Origin: Blepharisma stoltei
Taxonomy: Eukaryota > Ciliophora > Heterotrichea > Heterotrichida > Blepharismidae
Length of the DNA stretch: 64,000 bases
Assembly (NCBI GenBank): GCA_914767885.1
Contig: CAJZBQ010000037.1
Location: forward strand, 310,001 to 374,000
Reading direction: 5' to 3'
Shown piece after piece: positions 33,410 to 46,365 of the stretch. A program made the translations under genes and the position numbers. Numbering within the stretch: position 1 is the stretch's first letter; the number at the start of each line of letters is the position of its first letter. The notes below the pieces were generated by a model. It was not told where the DNA came from, did not search any database, and saw only the letters and a program-made list of their open reading frames with translations.

Positions 33410-34315
33410 ATGGAGAGCGTTCTTAAACTGAATCTGACAAGAAAACTTCCCCAAAACCGCCACAATACAGAAATCCCTCGGCTTGGTTCATTCGAGCCAG
33501 ACGATGACAGATCTCCAGTTAATAAAGAACGAGGAGTATGGACCAAAATGCAAAATAACACTCGCTTAAAACTTTTAGCAGCAGGCTTTTTAAAAAGTGC
33601 TTTTCCTACAGAGAACTTAAAAAAGTCTGAACAAATAAAAATTCCCCACATAAAATACAGAAATAGTGTCTGTTACCCAGAGGGTACACAGATTCTTCTC
33701 GGATTGTGCCAAAGCTATGACTTTAATGACCCTTTCCACAGAGAAAGGGCAGAAAGGTTTCGCCAAAGCTTAAGTCCAACCTTTATAGAGATGATTTGTA
33801 AAACCAATATAAGAAGATGCAAAAGCAAGCTTAGCAAGGTGTGAAGTGAAGGAGAAGAAGAAAAAGAGTTTGAAACTGAGAGAAATAAAGTAATCAGATG
33901 TATTACAGGAGAAAAAACACCTGATTCTGATGTAAAATCGATTGATACGTCAGAAACAAGTGATAGTGATGAAGAAACTCTTCATACAGAAAGAACGAAA
34001 AGGGTTAAGATTAATTGTAAACGTGCAAAAAGGGTGAATAGTCCAACGTTATTAACGCCATTATCGCCTATTCCGATAACAGCAAGCCCTTCTTTGCAGC
34101 AGCTACCAAAGATTAATCATAGCCCAAGAAATATAGTGATTAAGCCTCAGACAGCAAGAAATGAGATTAATTCTAATAGAAAGCTGCAGCAAAAAAAACT
34201 GAAAAAGCGTCCACTCAAGCTAAAGAAAATCAGAAAATATCGTTCTCCATATGAGAATGTACTAGTCCCTGTAACAAGTCCTAACTTCAACCCTTCAAGC
34301 CCTGTTAAATTCTAG
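33410..34315 (+). CDS. Hypothetical basic protein
   Basis: 301 aa, one exon with one TGA-Trp at 33842 (SKVWSEGEEE), which would otherwise look like a premature stop. Begins MESVLKLNLTRKLPQNR. The central part (YPEGTQILLGLCQSYDFNDP and FHRERAERFRQSLSPTFIEM) may be folded; the C-terminal third is Lys/Ser/Pro-rich with SPLxPxP-type repeats and probably disordered. No family recognised. Confidence 0.65.
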
Positions 34316-34363
34316 ATAAATCGTCTCCTAAAATATATATTAAATAGAATTAATAAAAACATT

Positions 34364-34800
34364 CCTACTGGTTGCCAGAAATAAAATGGTGGTGTTAACG
34401 GAATAGATCTCAAGGTGCACCATATGGAGCAGATCGGAACCATCCTGATGAAGCTGAAAACAGGGTATCTGTCCCTTTTGAATAGACCTTCAGATTTTGG
34501 AGGCAAAACCGAAGAGGGACGAAGTGTTAATCTCCAAAAAGTTTTCCCTATCCCTACAAGGTGGATTAGACAGGTTTTGCCTCTCACATAGCCTTCATCT
34601 ATGGGGTACCTTAGGGATTTGATCCTTAGGCTAGGTGAGTCTCACTAGAAAATTCAAGAGGGCAGAATTTTGGTCGGGCTTTACACCATTTTCACTCTGG
34701 TGTATGCGCACTCAGCGTAGGCCGCATTTCCTGGACTCAAAGTAGTAGGCTAGCGGAGATCCCGCTTATAGCCTTATAATCTTAATCTTGATCTACTGAT
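34364..34800 (+). mobile_element. SINE-like retroposon, intergenic (boundaries approximate)
   Basis: Starts AGAAATAAAATGGTGG, the ATAAAATGG start shared with the elements at 12926, 24637, 44186 and 54196, and ends in a small (AATCTT)n tail ATAATCTTAATCTTGAT. Possible diverged target repeat CTACTG before the start and after the tail. GC-richer than the AT-rich flanks. The remaining 34801-35203 is plain spacer. Confidence 0.6.
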
Positions 34801-35203
34801 AGCTGGGTTATTTTTATATAATACTAGAATAGCCGTTAGTCAGTATGAATATTTAAATTCATTCTAATTCGCTATAAATTTTTTAATTTCAAAAAATTGT
34901 TTCTACAAATTAAAAAAAAATAAGCTTCCTTTGCTACAAGTACTTAAAAGCTAATGAGGAGTAAAAGATAATAATTTATCCTATAACACTAATTTTTCGT
35001 AAACGGGGTTATTAATATCTCATTTCAGAATAAATGCTATTGAGCCTTATGGCATTTTCTTTACCCTTATAATAATTGTTTCACCAAATTATGATTATAT
35101 ATTGAATTTTAAAATTCTCTTTAATTTTTCATTTTGCATGCCTTCTCAGTTTGGTTCATTTTATATGCCAATCAATTAAGATAATAAATAGCAAAGAAGT
35201 TGC

Positions 35204-35659
35204 ATGGCATTAATCAAAGAATCTAATAGCTTCGAACTCCCAAAATTACTGCATAAATCCTCGTTAGTCTCTGATAGTAGCACACGGGAGAGTTTTGATG
35301 ACATAGAAAGACGTTTTTCGCTGGATTTCGACTCCGAGAATTCTGAGGTGAAATCACCGAGATTGGCTGAAAATTTCCCAACTTTAAATATAATACAGCA
35401 TTGTCAAAAACAAGGAGTTTGCAAGCCAATAGACATGGCTTGATTGTTTCAACCTCTTACAAGCTCACAGAAATCAAAAATTGAAAATTTAAATTATATG
35501 GTAGATCGGCTTCTAAATAACCTAGAAGACACATTTGAAGCAATCAACGTAAGAGATGATTGCTCGCTCAAGCCAAAATCAGTAGAACTCTCCAATCCAG
35601 ACTGCTCTTTTATAAGCAAAAGACGCTTGACGCTGCCATGTCACACTTTAAGAGTTTAA
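35204..35659 (+). CDS. Hypothetical protein
   Basis: 151 aa with one TGA-Trp at 35441 (DMAWLFQPL). Ser-rich N-terminus (SSLVSDSSTRESFDDIE) and a helical middle (NLNYMVDRLLNNLEDTFEAI). No family recognised. Starts MALIKESNSFELPKLLHKS. Confidence 0.55.
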
Positions 35660-36787
35660 CTTTAATTATACAGTTAAATAATACAAACATTTTAAATTTA
35701 AATTTATTTTGATTTTCGATACCTGATTGAGTTTAGCACTTTTATTATGTGGATAAAATCTATTTTTTCAATAAAAGGAAATTTTAAAAAAGAAAATCTT
35801 CTTCGTTACAAAAAATTTTTATTTTTAAATGTAAATTAACGGAGGGGGTATTTCTAGAATAAAGAATTAAACTTCTAGGTGTAATTTAAGGCAAAAAAAT
35901 TTAAATCACTGTTTAATTCGTGGCTAGATAAATTCTGATAAAATATCTGCAATTTCAATGTTGAAATAGCTATATATAAAAATTGCCGCCAATGGTTCCT
36001 TAATAGTTATTTGATTTATTGGTCTTTAAAAGAGCTCTTCTATTTGTAATAATGGTTTGCAATTGCATTAAATTCATAATTGATTCTTTTATTGTTCACA
36101 ACTGTGAATAATATACAGTGGATCACTGGAAGTTTAGGACCAGCATCACTTTACAAAAATAGCATACAGGCTTTGCATAACCTTTTATATTTATCTAAAA
36201 AATACTTTTTATATGTAAAAACTTAAAAGAGACCTTTCGCATGCACTATTAAGTGTATCGAGCTAATAAAATAAGCGAGTCTGTTATAGTGGCACATAAA
36301 CTGAAGATGCAGGATTGTTTAATTTACTTTAAAATCAATTTTATTATGATACATTGGAAATACTGAATGTTGCCATAGCTAAGCCCTAATGCCTAAAAAA
36401 TGTTTTCTATAAAATATTATTATTATATTAGCAGATTGGACACAGGAATAGAATTAATCAAATGATAAGCGTAACATCTTACATTTTTGGGTAAGAATCG
36501 GCGCTACTTATATCAAGCCTATAAATAAGCCACAGCATTTAGAATTAAAGTTAAAATAGCTCAATATTGTTTAACCTAGCTTTTACATACAATTTTTTTT
36601 CATATTATTTCAATTTAATATTAAAATAGTGCTTATAATAAATAGCTTATATTTCAATTTTTTATTGTTTATAGATAAAAATGTTTTTTCTTTCCGAATA
36701 TCTAAAATATAGCAAAGTAATCCAAAATTGGTTTTAGATTAATATAAATGTTTGATTTCTGTCTTTTGATTTAAATAAGTATTTAAA
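35660..36787. other. Intergenic, 1.1 kb
   Basis: AT-rich. Holds only a short MITE-like scrap AACGGAGGGGGTATT near 35837 (family A/C style end) and no gene that I can support. Confidence 0.45.
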
Positions 36788-38069
36788 ATGGTTGAGCCGA
36801 ATGAATCTGAAACCCCAGCTGCATCCTCAGAATCAGTTGACGCAGGTGTCCTTATGGAAGAAATAGTTGATATTTTAAAACTCATCAATTACGAAGAATC
36901 ATTTCTCTCTGCAAAAGGCTTTAAACCTTTAACCCGTGCTCAATTTTCGATTCAAGGTGCCAACCCTTCTGAGCAATTTATATACTTCACCGCCTTAGCC
37001 AGCTGACTTCTGCAAATCAACGGCTCTCAAGCCAGCTTTAATAAGTACGATGACCCTTCAACAGTCGCAAATAGCATAATTGTCGAAATGAAGAAATTTG
37101 GAATTGATTTAGATTTACCGCCAGGCAAACTCCGTGGGGGTCATGGCGAAGGCCCATGTCTTGTTCTTTTATCTCTAGCAAAACGAGCTTTACAAACTAA
37201 AAAGTTCAAGTTTGGCAAGCCGATTTTTCCTAAAGAAAGCGAAATGGAAGGGGAAGTCATTGAAGATGATGAAGAAGGAGAAATTGTTGACGAAGCCATA
37301 CAAGAGGAAGAGGAAGAAGCTATTTTTGCTGAAGTAGCGGCAGGGCAGGCGGTAAATCAAGTTGAAGAAGAAGGATTTAGACAGAATGCGCCTGTTTGGA
37401 GTTCTATAGACCCCAATGAATGGCTCTTGGAAGTGGAGAGAGTCGCCCCAAGGCTTAAATTGCCAGTAGATCCTACAGGAGGGGATATTAGAGAATGGAG
37501 AGCTCATTTAGAACAGACAAAATTGCTTAAAGAAAATATAGAAAAAGATTTTCCAGATGTAGAACTAAAATTGAGAAGAATTGCAGATGATTTATCAAAG
37601 GCAGTAGAAAGAATAGGCTCACAAGAGAAAAAAATTAATTTATCAATGGGAGAAATTGCTGGGGATTATCGAAATCAGGCAAATCGACTGAATGATGTGA
37701 CTACAAGGTACAAGCAGGTTAATGAAAATGTTGCAGAACTGTCCGCTCAATATAAAGCTTTTGATAAATTATTATTGCATTTTACTAGATTATTTATAAA
37801 CACTATAGAAAATAAGAAAATTGCATAGACTTGATAGAAATATGCATTTATAAAAAGAATACCAACAATTAGGAGAAAAGATTGAAGATTACCAACAAAA
37901 GATAGAGATGCAAGGGAAAATGGTCACTAATATTTCTCCTCTACAAGCAATAAAAGAAGGATTAAAGCTGTTAAAAGTTGAAGGCAAAGATATGGAATTG
38001 AGGTCTGCTGTTTTATCTCATGCGCTGTTTCAATCTAAATTGAAAGAAAAATCCACGAATGATGCATAA
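36788..38069 (+). CDS. IFT57: Intraflagellar transport protein IFT57
   Basis: 390 aa after removal of a 109-bp IES. Subunit of the IFT-B peripheral complex that carries cargo into cilia. N-terminal calponin-like domain: VDILKLINYEESFLSAKGFK ... FSIQGANPSEQFIYFTALASW (Trp by TGA, 37004) ... GIDLDLPPGKLRGGHGEG. An acidic linker (EEGEIVDEAIQEEEEEA) then EWLLEVERVAPRLKL, and a C-terminal coiled coil. The join AQYQQLGEKIEDYQQKIEM leads to SPLQAIKEGLKLLKVEGKDM and the end LKEKSTNDA, which match the family's last helix. Confidence 0.92.
37751..37859. other. IES, 109 bp, in IFT57
   Basis: TAs at 37751 and 37860. Removal fuses GCT CAA TAC CAA CAA TTA (AQYQQL). Without it the frame ends in TAG at 37825-37828. 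Total length then divisible by three. Confidence 0.75.
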
Positions 38070-38177
38070 TAACTTATTTATAATCCTCAGTTCTTTAGGA
38101 TTATTTAGTGACATATAAAATCACTTTATAATTTTCAATTGACATAAGATTTTTGACTAAAATTAAGTAAATTATAA

Positions 38178-39423
<1,246 letters not shown>

Positions 39424-39503
39424 ATAATTATTTTCTGAAAATTGGATCTAATTTATAAAGTATATATAAAGTCTTTTATATAAAAATTTTTATATAATCC
39501 ATT

Positions 39504-41051
39504 TTATCGAAATTGCTTTTTAAGCTCAGCTATTTCTAGCTTTCTTTCTCTATCTATTTGCTTACTCCCCTCATTGAGCGAACAAAATCATAGAAAATCA
39601 ATATTTTTTGAATAAAAGCCTACCCTCCGTTAGCGAACTAAAATTATTTTAATATAAAAATTTTTATGAAAAAAATATTTCAATAGATAAGTGATAATTA
39701 ATATAATGAAATCTAGGGCTAGTTCTGTTTAAATTTTAAAACAGTTTGCATTTTAAAACTATTTTTAAACTTTTTTTTAAAAAAACCACTCAGAGAGCGA
39801 ACAAAATTGCTTACTACTCCCCCCCCCCCCTCCGTGAGCGAACAAAAAAATTTTGTTCGCTCACGGAGGGGGGTTAATTTTTTTTTTTAAAAAAAAATTT
39901 ATATATAAATTTTATAAAAAAAATATTTTTTTCGAAATTTAAAAAAAATCCTAATTTGCAAAAATTGGGAAGCAAATATTAATTTAATTTGCAAAATTTA
40001 TGTTTTTAAAACGCAATTTGTTTAAAATTAAACAGAATTAGCTCTAGATTTCATTATACTAATTATCACTTATATATCAAAATTTTTTTCCATTAAAATT
40101 TTTTCTATTAAAAAATATTTTTGTTCACTCACGGAGGGTGGGTTTTTGGTCAAAAAATGGCGATTTTTCTAATGGTTTTGTTCGCTCACGGAGGGGGGGG
40201 GGGGGAGTTAGGGGGGATTTAGTAACTTCATCTATTTCTCTTTGCATGTCCCTATCTAATTGGTTTAAAACCATTGATATTGTATCTAGATAAAACTTAC
40301 CATTATTTCCCATCATATTGACTTCATTGATTTCTTCTCGGTATTTGTTTTTAATTGTTTGAATTCTGCTAATTTTTTCATCCACATATTTCTCCATGAT
40401 TTTCTCAATTTCCTCTTGATATTTTTCAAACTTTGTTTCCGATGATATTTTCATCAAATTTTCTACAGTCTGCGATCTCATTCTTCCTCCTAAGGTTGCT
40501 TGAGGACTTCCCATTCTTTTTCTTGCTTTTAGCCTTTGTTCTAAGCTATCACCTTCTTGATGTCTTAGCATTTCACAAATTTTGAAACTTGTAGTTGAGC
40601 TACTACTTAGATGCTCTTTAATAGCCTGATCTGCATCCTTCTTTATTTCTTTTTCAGGTGCTTTTCTTGCTCTAACATCGATTGATTTAGATCTTACACT
40701 AGAACTTTTTTCTAATGAGTTATTTCCAATTGCATTTGTACTTGCATTCTCTAACTTCACTGTCGCATTTCCATTAACAGCAGAAATAAAGTCATCCCTT
40801 GCTAATAATCTTTGCAGCCTTTCTTTATAATGTATATACCTATTATCTCTTATTGACCCAAAATATTCCACAGCAGCCTACATTAACCATACTGAGTATA
40901 GTTCTATTAGCCTCGAGACCTTTTCAGCAGTGCAGTTTCTTTCAAGCTCGCTTTCTAAATTGACAACCTGGTCTACAAAATTTGCAGGGAGTTTCGGGGC
41001 CTCTAATTCTTCATTTATGGGGTTTTGTCTGTGCTTGTTTTTTCTTGACAT
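39504..41051 (-). CDS. Coiled-coil protein, unknown
   Basis: 291 aa after removal of a 15-nt intron (40878-40892, GTATGGTTAATGTAG) and a 657-bp nested IES. Starts MSRKNKHRQNPINEELEAPK; then a helical part (FVDQVVNLESELERNC, VEYFGSIRDNRYIHYKERLQ), a Ser/Lys-rich linker with SVRSKSIDVRARK and MGSPQATLGGRMRSQTVENL (phosphosite-like), and a C-terminal coiled coil ending ERKLEIAELKKQFR. The length is divisible by three. No family recognised. Confidence 0.65.
39563..40219. mobile_element. Nested MITE IES: family A copy containing another family A copy
   Basis: Outer element left end TTACTCCCCTCATTGAGCG, right end ...TTAGGGGGGATTTAGTAAC; TAs 39563 and 40220. Inner element 39814-40208 (395 bp) has crisp ends TACTCCCCCCCCCCTCCG and GGGGGGGGGGGGAGTTA in the opposite orientation, close to the outer right end. 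Removing everything gives GAA GTT ACT AAG CAA ATA (EVTKQI). Confidence 0.8.
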
Positions 41052-41082
41052 GATTTAAATAAAATTAGCAAAAAAACTTATA

Positions 41083-41661
41083 TTATATGTTAGCTTCATT
41101 AAAAAGATCTTCAAAAGCTACATCGTTTTCGGTTTTTATTACAGGATTTTCTTCTTTTATGACCTCTTTTTTGACGTTTTGAGGCATTTCAGAAGGAATT
41201 GGGTCGGTTTCAGATTTGTAATGAAGGAAACTGTTTGGGCCTTGGAGGCAGTCTTTTATATGGATTTTTCCGGTGGCCAATTTTATGTAGTAAAGTTCGT
41301 CATAAAGACGGTATTTTGTATTTTCTGATAGCGAAAGTTGATCGGCAAAGGAGTAGACTTGGGCCATAGTAAATTTCAAGAGCTGCCTCATAGTGATTTT
41401 CGAATTTCTTATAATTCAAGTATCCTCAGAAGACAATTCAAGCTTGTGGCAAAGGATTTCTATTGGCGAAATTGAATTTTCGTAGATAAGCTTGGGAAGG
41501 CCGAAAGTTTGGACCATATGGCAAGTGCTGCTATTTTGTTGGAGATGAGTTATAAGGCAGTTGATACAAAAATCAGATTCATTGCAATTGCAATACACTT
41601 CAGATGTACTTTTGCAACCTGGGGTTTTGCAATCTTTACTTTTGATTCTAGGGGGCTCCAT
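41083..41661 (-). CDS. Small zinc-finger protein (B-box-like)
   Basis: 192 aa in one frame with TGA-Trp at 41414 (EDTWIIRN). The N-terminus has Cys/His spaced as in a B-box: CKTPGCKST...YCNCNESDFCINCLITHLQ...CH. The middle is helical (MRQLLKFTMAQVYSFADQLS) and the end acidic/basic. It probably binds zinc and a protein partner; no family assigned. Only 31 bp from the next gene upstream and head-to-tail with it. Confidence 0.65.
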
Positions 41662-41800
41662 TTTATTGTTTGATAAATTGATTATTTTAATCTCAATAAG
41701 TAAAAAATTGCAACATACTTATAGTATCAAACAAATTGCAAATTACCTTTCTATATTTATTATAAATATTAAAGCAAATGCACCATTTTATAATAAAAAC

Positions 41801-42621
41801 TTAATAAAACGAGCTATTAACAAACTCCTGATAATTCACCCATCCATTTTCATCTGTGAAATGACTCATATGCTCCATAAGAAATTGCCTTTCTCTATAA
41901 TCTTTTACTTGCTCTTTGATCAGTTCCTCAATTTTTGAAATATGGAGCCTCCTCTCATTGTCACTTACTCCCCCCCCCCTCCGTGAGCGAACAAAACCAT
42001 TAGAAAAATCGCCATTTTTTGACCAAAAACCCACCCTCCGTGAGTGAACAAAAATTTTTTTAATAGAAAAAAATTTAATAGAAAAAAATTTTGCTATATA
42101 AGTGATAATTAGTATAATGAAATCTAGAGCTAATTCTGTTTAATTTTAAACAAATTGCGTTTTAAAACATAAATTTTGCAAATTAAATTAGTATTTGCTT
42201 CCCAATTTTTGCAAATTAGGATTTTTTTTAAATTTCGAAAAAAATATTTTTTATAAAAATTTATATATAAATTGTTTTTAAAAAAAAAAATTAACCCCCC
42301 TCCGTGAGTGAACAAAATTTTTTTGTTCGCTCACGGAGGGGGGGGGGGAGTTAGCAGTAAAAATCCTTTGAAAATTTCTTCACTGGTATACTCATGACTT
42401 ACACACCTCATTTTGAATAGCTTTAAAAAGTCGTCAAAAGTCGCATAATTGCGGTTTTCAAAAACTAATTGGATGTATTTTTCCATTTCTTCAGGGGATG
42501 GATTAAGTCTCACTCTTTGGAACATTTCTTCGAGCTTGTCACGAGTAATTTTGCCTTGAACTGCAAATAGATTGAAAATATCACGGTAATGGGCACGGTT
42601 TCCGACTAAGCCTTGATTCAT
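41801..42621 (-). CDS. EF-hand-like small protein
   Basis: 144 aa after removing a 386-bp MITE. Calmodulin-like helix pattern: HYRDIFNLFAVQGKITRDKL, NPSPEEMEKYIQLVFENRNY, ATFDDFLKLF, and a C-terminal degenerate loop HFTDENGWVNYQEFVNSSFY with partial Ca ligands. N-terminal loops look non-binding. The join GGA TTT TTA CTG CTA AGT GAC (GFLLLSD) fixes the IES. Confidence 0.75.
41966..42351. mobile_element. IES, MITE family A, 386 bp
   Basis: Complete, well-preserved copy: TTACTCCCCCCCCCTCCGTGAG left, CTCACGGAGGGGGGGGGGAGTTA right, with the subterminal CACCCTCCGTGAGTGAACAAA and right-end hairpin. TAs 41966 and 42352. Confidence 0.92.
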
Positions 42622-42778
42622 TTTTATTTATTAAGTTAAGAAATTTTATGTAAATATTTATTCCTTGCTAAAAAGAACTACTCAAAAGTCAGAAATTTTA
42701 AGATAAATTTTAAAAAAATTATCATTTTAGACTTATTCTTTGGTAAAGATAATGGATAAATTTAGGCTAATTAAGTGC

Positions 42779-43967
42779 TTATAAGCCATCTAAGCTTAAA
42801 TTATCTCTCCATCCTTTCAAATAATAAGAAGATGCCAATAGCATCACTGCAGCCACATACCCCAAATATGCAGTAAAATTATAAATATCATGGGTACACG
42901 ATAAATATTCTCCCGAAATCCCATCTTCTACTGAAAATTCATTAGTCAAATTGCATAAATTAAATTTGCTTAAGATTTAATGAATTCGCATCTTTCGACA
43001 ACCGGACCCTTGCTTGCTAGGGGTAGCATCGGCTACGCAAGTCCATCAACAGCAGTCTTCTCCTAAGACTAAGAACTTGCGCTACGTCCCTGAGTTTTGA
43101 CGAGCTAGGGAGACCCCTATGTGCTGAGCGTCTTGCGGGTGCTATGAGGCAAAGGTCAGCCCTATATGAGTCATCTTGAGGAAAAGTGACACCAAGGAAA
43201 AAAGAACCACAGCCCTCCGGATTCGGCAGGAAAAAAGGTGGCTCAAAGCCATCCGGATAATCAATATCTGAACTGGAATGGCCACTAGCTGATTCCCAAG
43301 ATTACCCACGCCTACAGCCACCATACAGCAAGCTTAGGGTCAGAATCAAATGGCCTAAGCCTTAATTTAGGCTATAAAGCCATTTGGCGCCCCAAGTGCT
43401 GTGTCGTTAGCAAGGAAATATTTGTTGCTACCACCTTATTAATTATAAATTGCATAAGGAATAATTATTTGTATTAGAATTTGACACTGCAAATAAGTCA
43501 AACGTAGAGGAAATAACTAAAAGTAAAGTAAAAAAATACGCAGAATTTATATGAAGATCAGCAAGTTTTTTGTCTTCATTAGAAAGGGATAATAAGCCAA
43601 TAATGACTACTAGGGCTGATCCTAATGCAAAGCAGATGCGTAGCTCAGATATAGCATTTTCCCACGGACAGACTATTAAAGCTGATGCTTTGACTTCATC
43701 GTTGATATTTAGAAGAATTTCAGCTTTAAGAGGGCCTGTGAGGGTGCTGCATGATGCTTTCTGCATGAGTTCTTTGCAGACATAATTGTGCTTTGGGTCA
43801 GTGCTATCTAATTCGCATGTCCAAGAGTTAGCGGTACCTAGGTAAGTGCAATAGATGTGGATTATTAAGCAGACAAAGGTAAATAAGAGGACGAAGAGAG
43901 TTCTACGAGTTGTGTCAGGAGCTTCAAAAATTAGGCGTTTTGCATCTTCTGAGGAGAATCTTATCAT
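42779..43967 (-). CDS. Multi-pass membrane protein, unknown
   Basis: 229 aa after removing a 499-bp retroposon. Four hydrophobic segments: LFVLLFTFVCLIIHIYCTYL (about residues 23-42), ICFALGSALVVIIGLLSL (about 110), YFFTLLLVISSTFDLFAV (about 140) and FTAYLGYVAAVMLLASSYYL near the C-terminus. A Cys-rich loop follows TM1 (CELDSTDPKHNYVCKEL...CSTL). The topology resembles a tetraspan protein, but the tetraspanin CCG motif is absent. Join: YSLCNLTNEFSVEDG. Confidence 0.75.
42948..43457. mobile_element. SINE-like retroposon, family 2, in membrane-protein gene
   Basis: 11-bp perfect target duplication AAATTGCATAA (42948-42958, 43447-43457) containing TA. Excision of 499 bp between the TAs restores frame. 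The body is homologous to 5837-6318 (shared GGAATGGCCACTAGCTGA, GTGACACAAGG-type, CGACGACGAGC-like stretches). Confidence 0.85.
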
Positions 43968-44031
43968 ATTTATTATTTATAATGCTTTTAGTAGTGAGAC
44001 TTATCAATTATTTTACTTAGCCAAGCAGAGA

Positions 44032-45274
44032 CTAGCAGGAGTCATTCATCGGCAAAGGCTTTAGCTTTATTGTGTTCTTGGCTTTTCTCTTTCTGACCTC
44101 TTCGAATTCTCTTATTTTATCCTTGGGGGATGGAAGTAGCATTGATATCAGTGGAGATCTTGCAGTTATTGACTTATAAGGAGTTGATAATCATAAAATG
44201 GCGACATTCGTACGGTACCGACCTGCCGATCGGCACCACTCATTCTGCATTTTATGATTATGAGGCTTAGTTTTACATGGGAATTCTATCCCGGCTGAGG
44301 CTAGTCTGTTTGGCAAACCCTTAGGGAACTTGAAAGGCCTGTGGTTTGTCCACTTCCATCCTGCGGCAGCGAAGGAGCCTTTAGTCGTCACACGGCGTCA
44401 AGGAAGCAAGGTGAAGTCGCTCACTCATGAGCCGTCGAAGCCGGAACGTCATTTCCAAGCGTGCCTTGGTGTAACAAAGCAAGTTAGACCAGCGACCTGT
44501 GGGGTTGACACGTGTAAAAATGGTGGAGGTCCTGGAAACGGCTACCCCTTAGTGGATGTAAAACGCATAGATAATATAAGATAAGATAGACTTATAAGGA
44601 GTTAATTTAACGAACGCTGGCAATGTTCTATCTCTTGACATATCAATTTTTGCCTTATTTTTCAATATTTTTTGTCTCATAAGAATATTTGTGATTATTG
44701 AATCAGGGTCTTTTCTGCTTGTTCCTTTTAGCTGGGGCAGCTTTTTAACTTTTTCTTCAGTTTTATGTCTTCGCTCTGATATATTGAACGCCGTGCCTCT
44801 AAACAATCGGTTAAGTTCTTCTTCAAGCATGATCAATTGAGGCCTATCAAATGCAGGCTTCAAGACTTTTACTATAAAATAAATAATTGTTTCGAAAAAA
44901 TTCTGGTCGTCTTGATTTTTTCTGAAAATCCTTTCTTTTAGGATTAATTCTCCGTATTTTTGGGCAACGATTTTGCCTTGCTCACTTAGTTGTTTTGACA
45001 AATCTTTTGTGGTTTCTTTGTATTCGTGCTGTTTTTCTTCTTCTTGCTTAATTAAAGTGTTAATTTCGGTCAATGTTTTGGAGTAATCATAAATTGTATT
45101 GTAGAGTTCAAGCATTTCTGGACGATTGTAACTGTCTAAGAAACTATATGGGAGAATTAAGCCAGGATTTTCTTCTTTATCTTTTATCATTTCTTTAATT
45201 GAATTCTCAACTGAATTTAGCAAATTAAATTCTGCTGGCACTACTGGATCTGCTTTTCTTGGTGCTCTGCTCAT
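44032..45274 (-). CDS. PPP1R36-like protein (tentative)
   Basis: 274 aa after removing a 418-bp retroposon. A helical N-terminus with coiled coil (LIKQEEEKQHEYKETTKDLS) precedes KIVAQKYGELILKER ... FFETIIYFIVKVLKPAF ... LEEELNRLFRGTAFNISER, which resembles the core of protein phosphatase 1 regulatory subunit 36. The tail is basic and carries SPLISMLLPSPKDKIREFEE. The stop is TAG. PPP1R36 is associated with ciliated/sperm cells; assignment is by pattern only. Confidence 0.55.
44171..44603 (+). mobile_element. SINE-like retroposon in PPP1R36-like gene
   Basis: Perfect 15-bp target duplication GACTTATAAGGAGTT (44171-44185, 44589-44603) with an internal TA. Starts GATAATCATAAAATGGCGAC, has a hairpin ACGGTACCGA...TCGGCACC, and ends with the tail ATAATATAAGATAAGATA. 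Removing 418 bp restores LTPYKSITARSPLISM. Confidence 0.9.
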
Positions 45275-45439
45275 AATTATTATCCTTTTTATTTATAAAC
45301 TTTAATTCATTATAAAAAATTAAAAGTGTTTAAATACTCTTTTTTTCGAATAATAACACTTCAAATCACTTATTGGATGAATTCAGAGAGCTTTTTAAAA
45401 TTATTTTATAAATTTTTTTAAAGTTGATATAATCGCTTT

Positions 45440-45655
45440 TTGCTCTATATATCATAATGTTCTTTCCCTTTTGGGCTCCAACCAAAACCAAGCTCTAGCT
45501 GCAAGAAACATAAAAATAATAGAATCCGCAAATCCACGATGTCAGCTTTACTATCACCATTGCATCACCTAAAAGTCTTGAATTACTGCTGTAGCTAGGC
45601 CAGGTGCTGCTATAAGTAAAGCTATTAATCCATATAAAGGGTGAAAGAAAATCAT
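45440..45655 (-). pseudogene. Degenerate FG-GAP gene fragment
   Basis: On the minus strand SPFIWINSFTYSSTWPSYSS and SRLLGDA-x-GDSKADIV align with the N-terminus of the FG-GAP gene at 46816-48114, but frameshifts and stops follow; a second scrap (ATTATTTTTATGTTTCTTGC...) resembles the TM end of that family. It looks like an internally deleted paralogue at the edge of the tandem cluster. Confidence 0.55.
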
Positions 45656-45668
45656 AGCCAAAAATTAT

Positions 45669-45887
45669 CTAGCTCATTTGTCCCAAAATCTAGTTAAAAA
45701 TGATTTGTCCCATTTTCTAGTCTTTTTTGGATTTTTTCGAATGAGGTCCTGAAAATTGTTTTTTCTATCAAAATTTTGACTAGAAAATTGGACAAATGAG
45801 GTCCTAAAAAATTTTTTTTAATATAAAAAAAAAAAAAAAATGGACAAATGATAAAAGACTAGAAAATTGGACAAATGAGGGGGGGAT
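45669..45887. mobile_element. MITE-like element, ATTTGTCC family (B), ~219 bp
   Basis: Inverted termini CTCATTTGTCCCAAAATCTAG / CATTTTCTAGTC on the left and AAAAGACTAGAAAATTGGAC AAATGAGGGGGGG on the right, with internal copies of GACTAGAAAATTGGACAAATGAGG. One copy in the window. TA boundaries are not clear. Confidence 0.6.
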
Positions 45888-45909
45888 CCTTATATACATA
45901 AATTTTATT

Positions 45910-46365
45910 GTAACTTTTTTTTCCTATAATAATAAAATGGCTTCGACGGATAGGGTAATTCACTCCATGAATTCCCTCTCCTTCTCACCCGCTTTTATTA
46001 TTATAGGGTTAGGTTTTTACACGTGGGCTTCTGTACAAGGTGGTGTAAAATGGCGAAGAATTTTAATCTCGCCAGCCTTGCACAGCGTGTTTTACCTCTT
46101 TCCACTGCTGATATGAAAGGCAGGACACTTAGGCCGAACAGGCGCTGGAGGAAAGTCGGACAGAGCGAGGCAATGCGCCAAGCCGCTAGTGTTTCCCGTA
46201 CTTCTGGATTACCAAATGGCTTCACGGGGATTAGGAGGAGCGAGCCGTACTGCGAGGCCCGACACGAGTACGCGAGTAGCGACAAAACGGAGGAAAAAAG
46301 CGTCCCTGCGACGCTGTGCAACTAGAGGCCCAACTAGAGGTCGATAAGTAAGTAACTTTTTTTCC
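45910..46365 (+). mobile_element. SINE-like retroposon (diverged) in MITE family A
   Basis: Target repeats GTAAC(T)7-8CC at 45910 and 46352. The body starts ATAATAAAATGGCTTCGACG and ends GATAAGTAAG, and matches the sirtuin retroposon in order (GGGTTAGGTTTTT; TTAGGCCGAACAGGCGC; GTCGGA-AGAGCGA). Sited within a family A MITE whose right part is 46366-46616. Confidence 0.75.

Noticed and set aside
33842-33844. In-frame TGA codons read as premature stops (pseudogenes) in KRR1, IFT57, PLK4, RRM and others
   Set aside because: They fall on conserved Trp positions and the frame continues with family sequence; TGA is Trp here.
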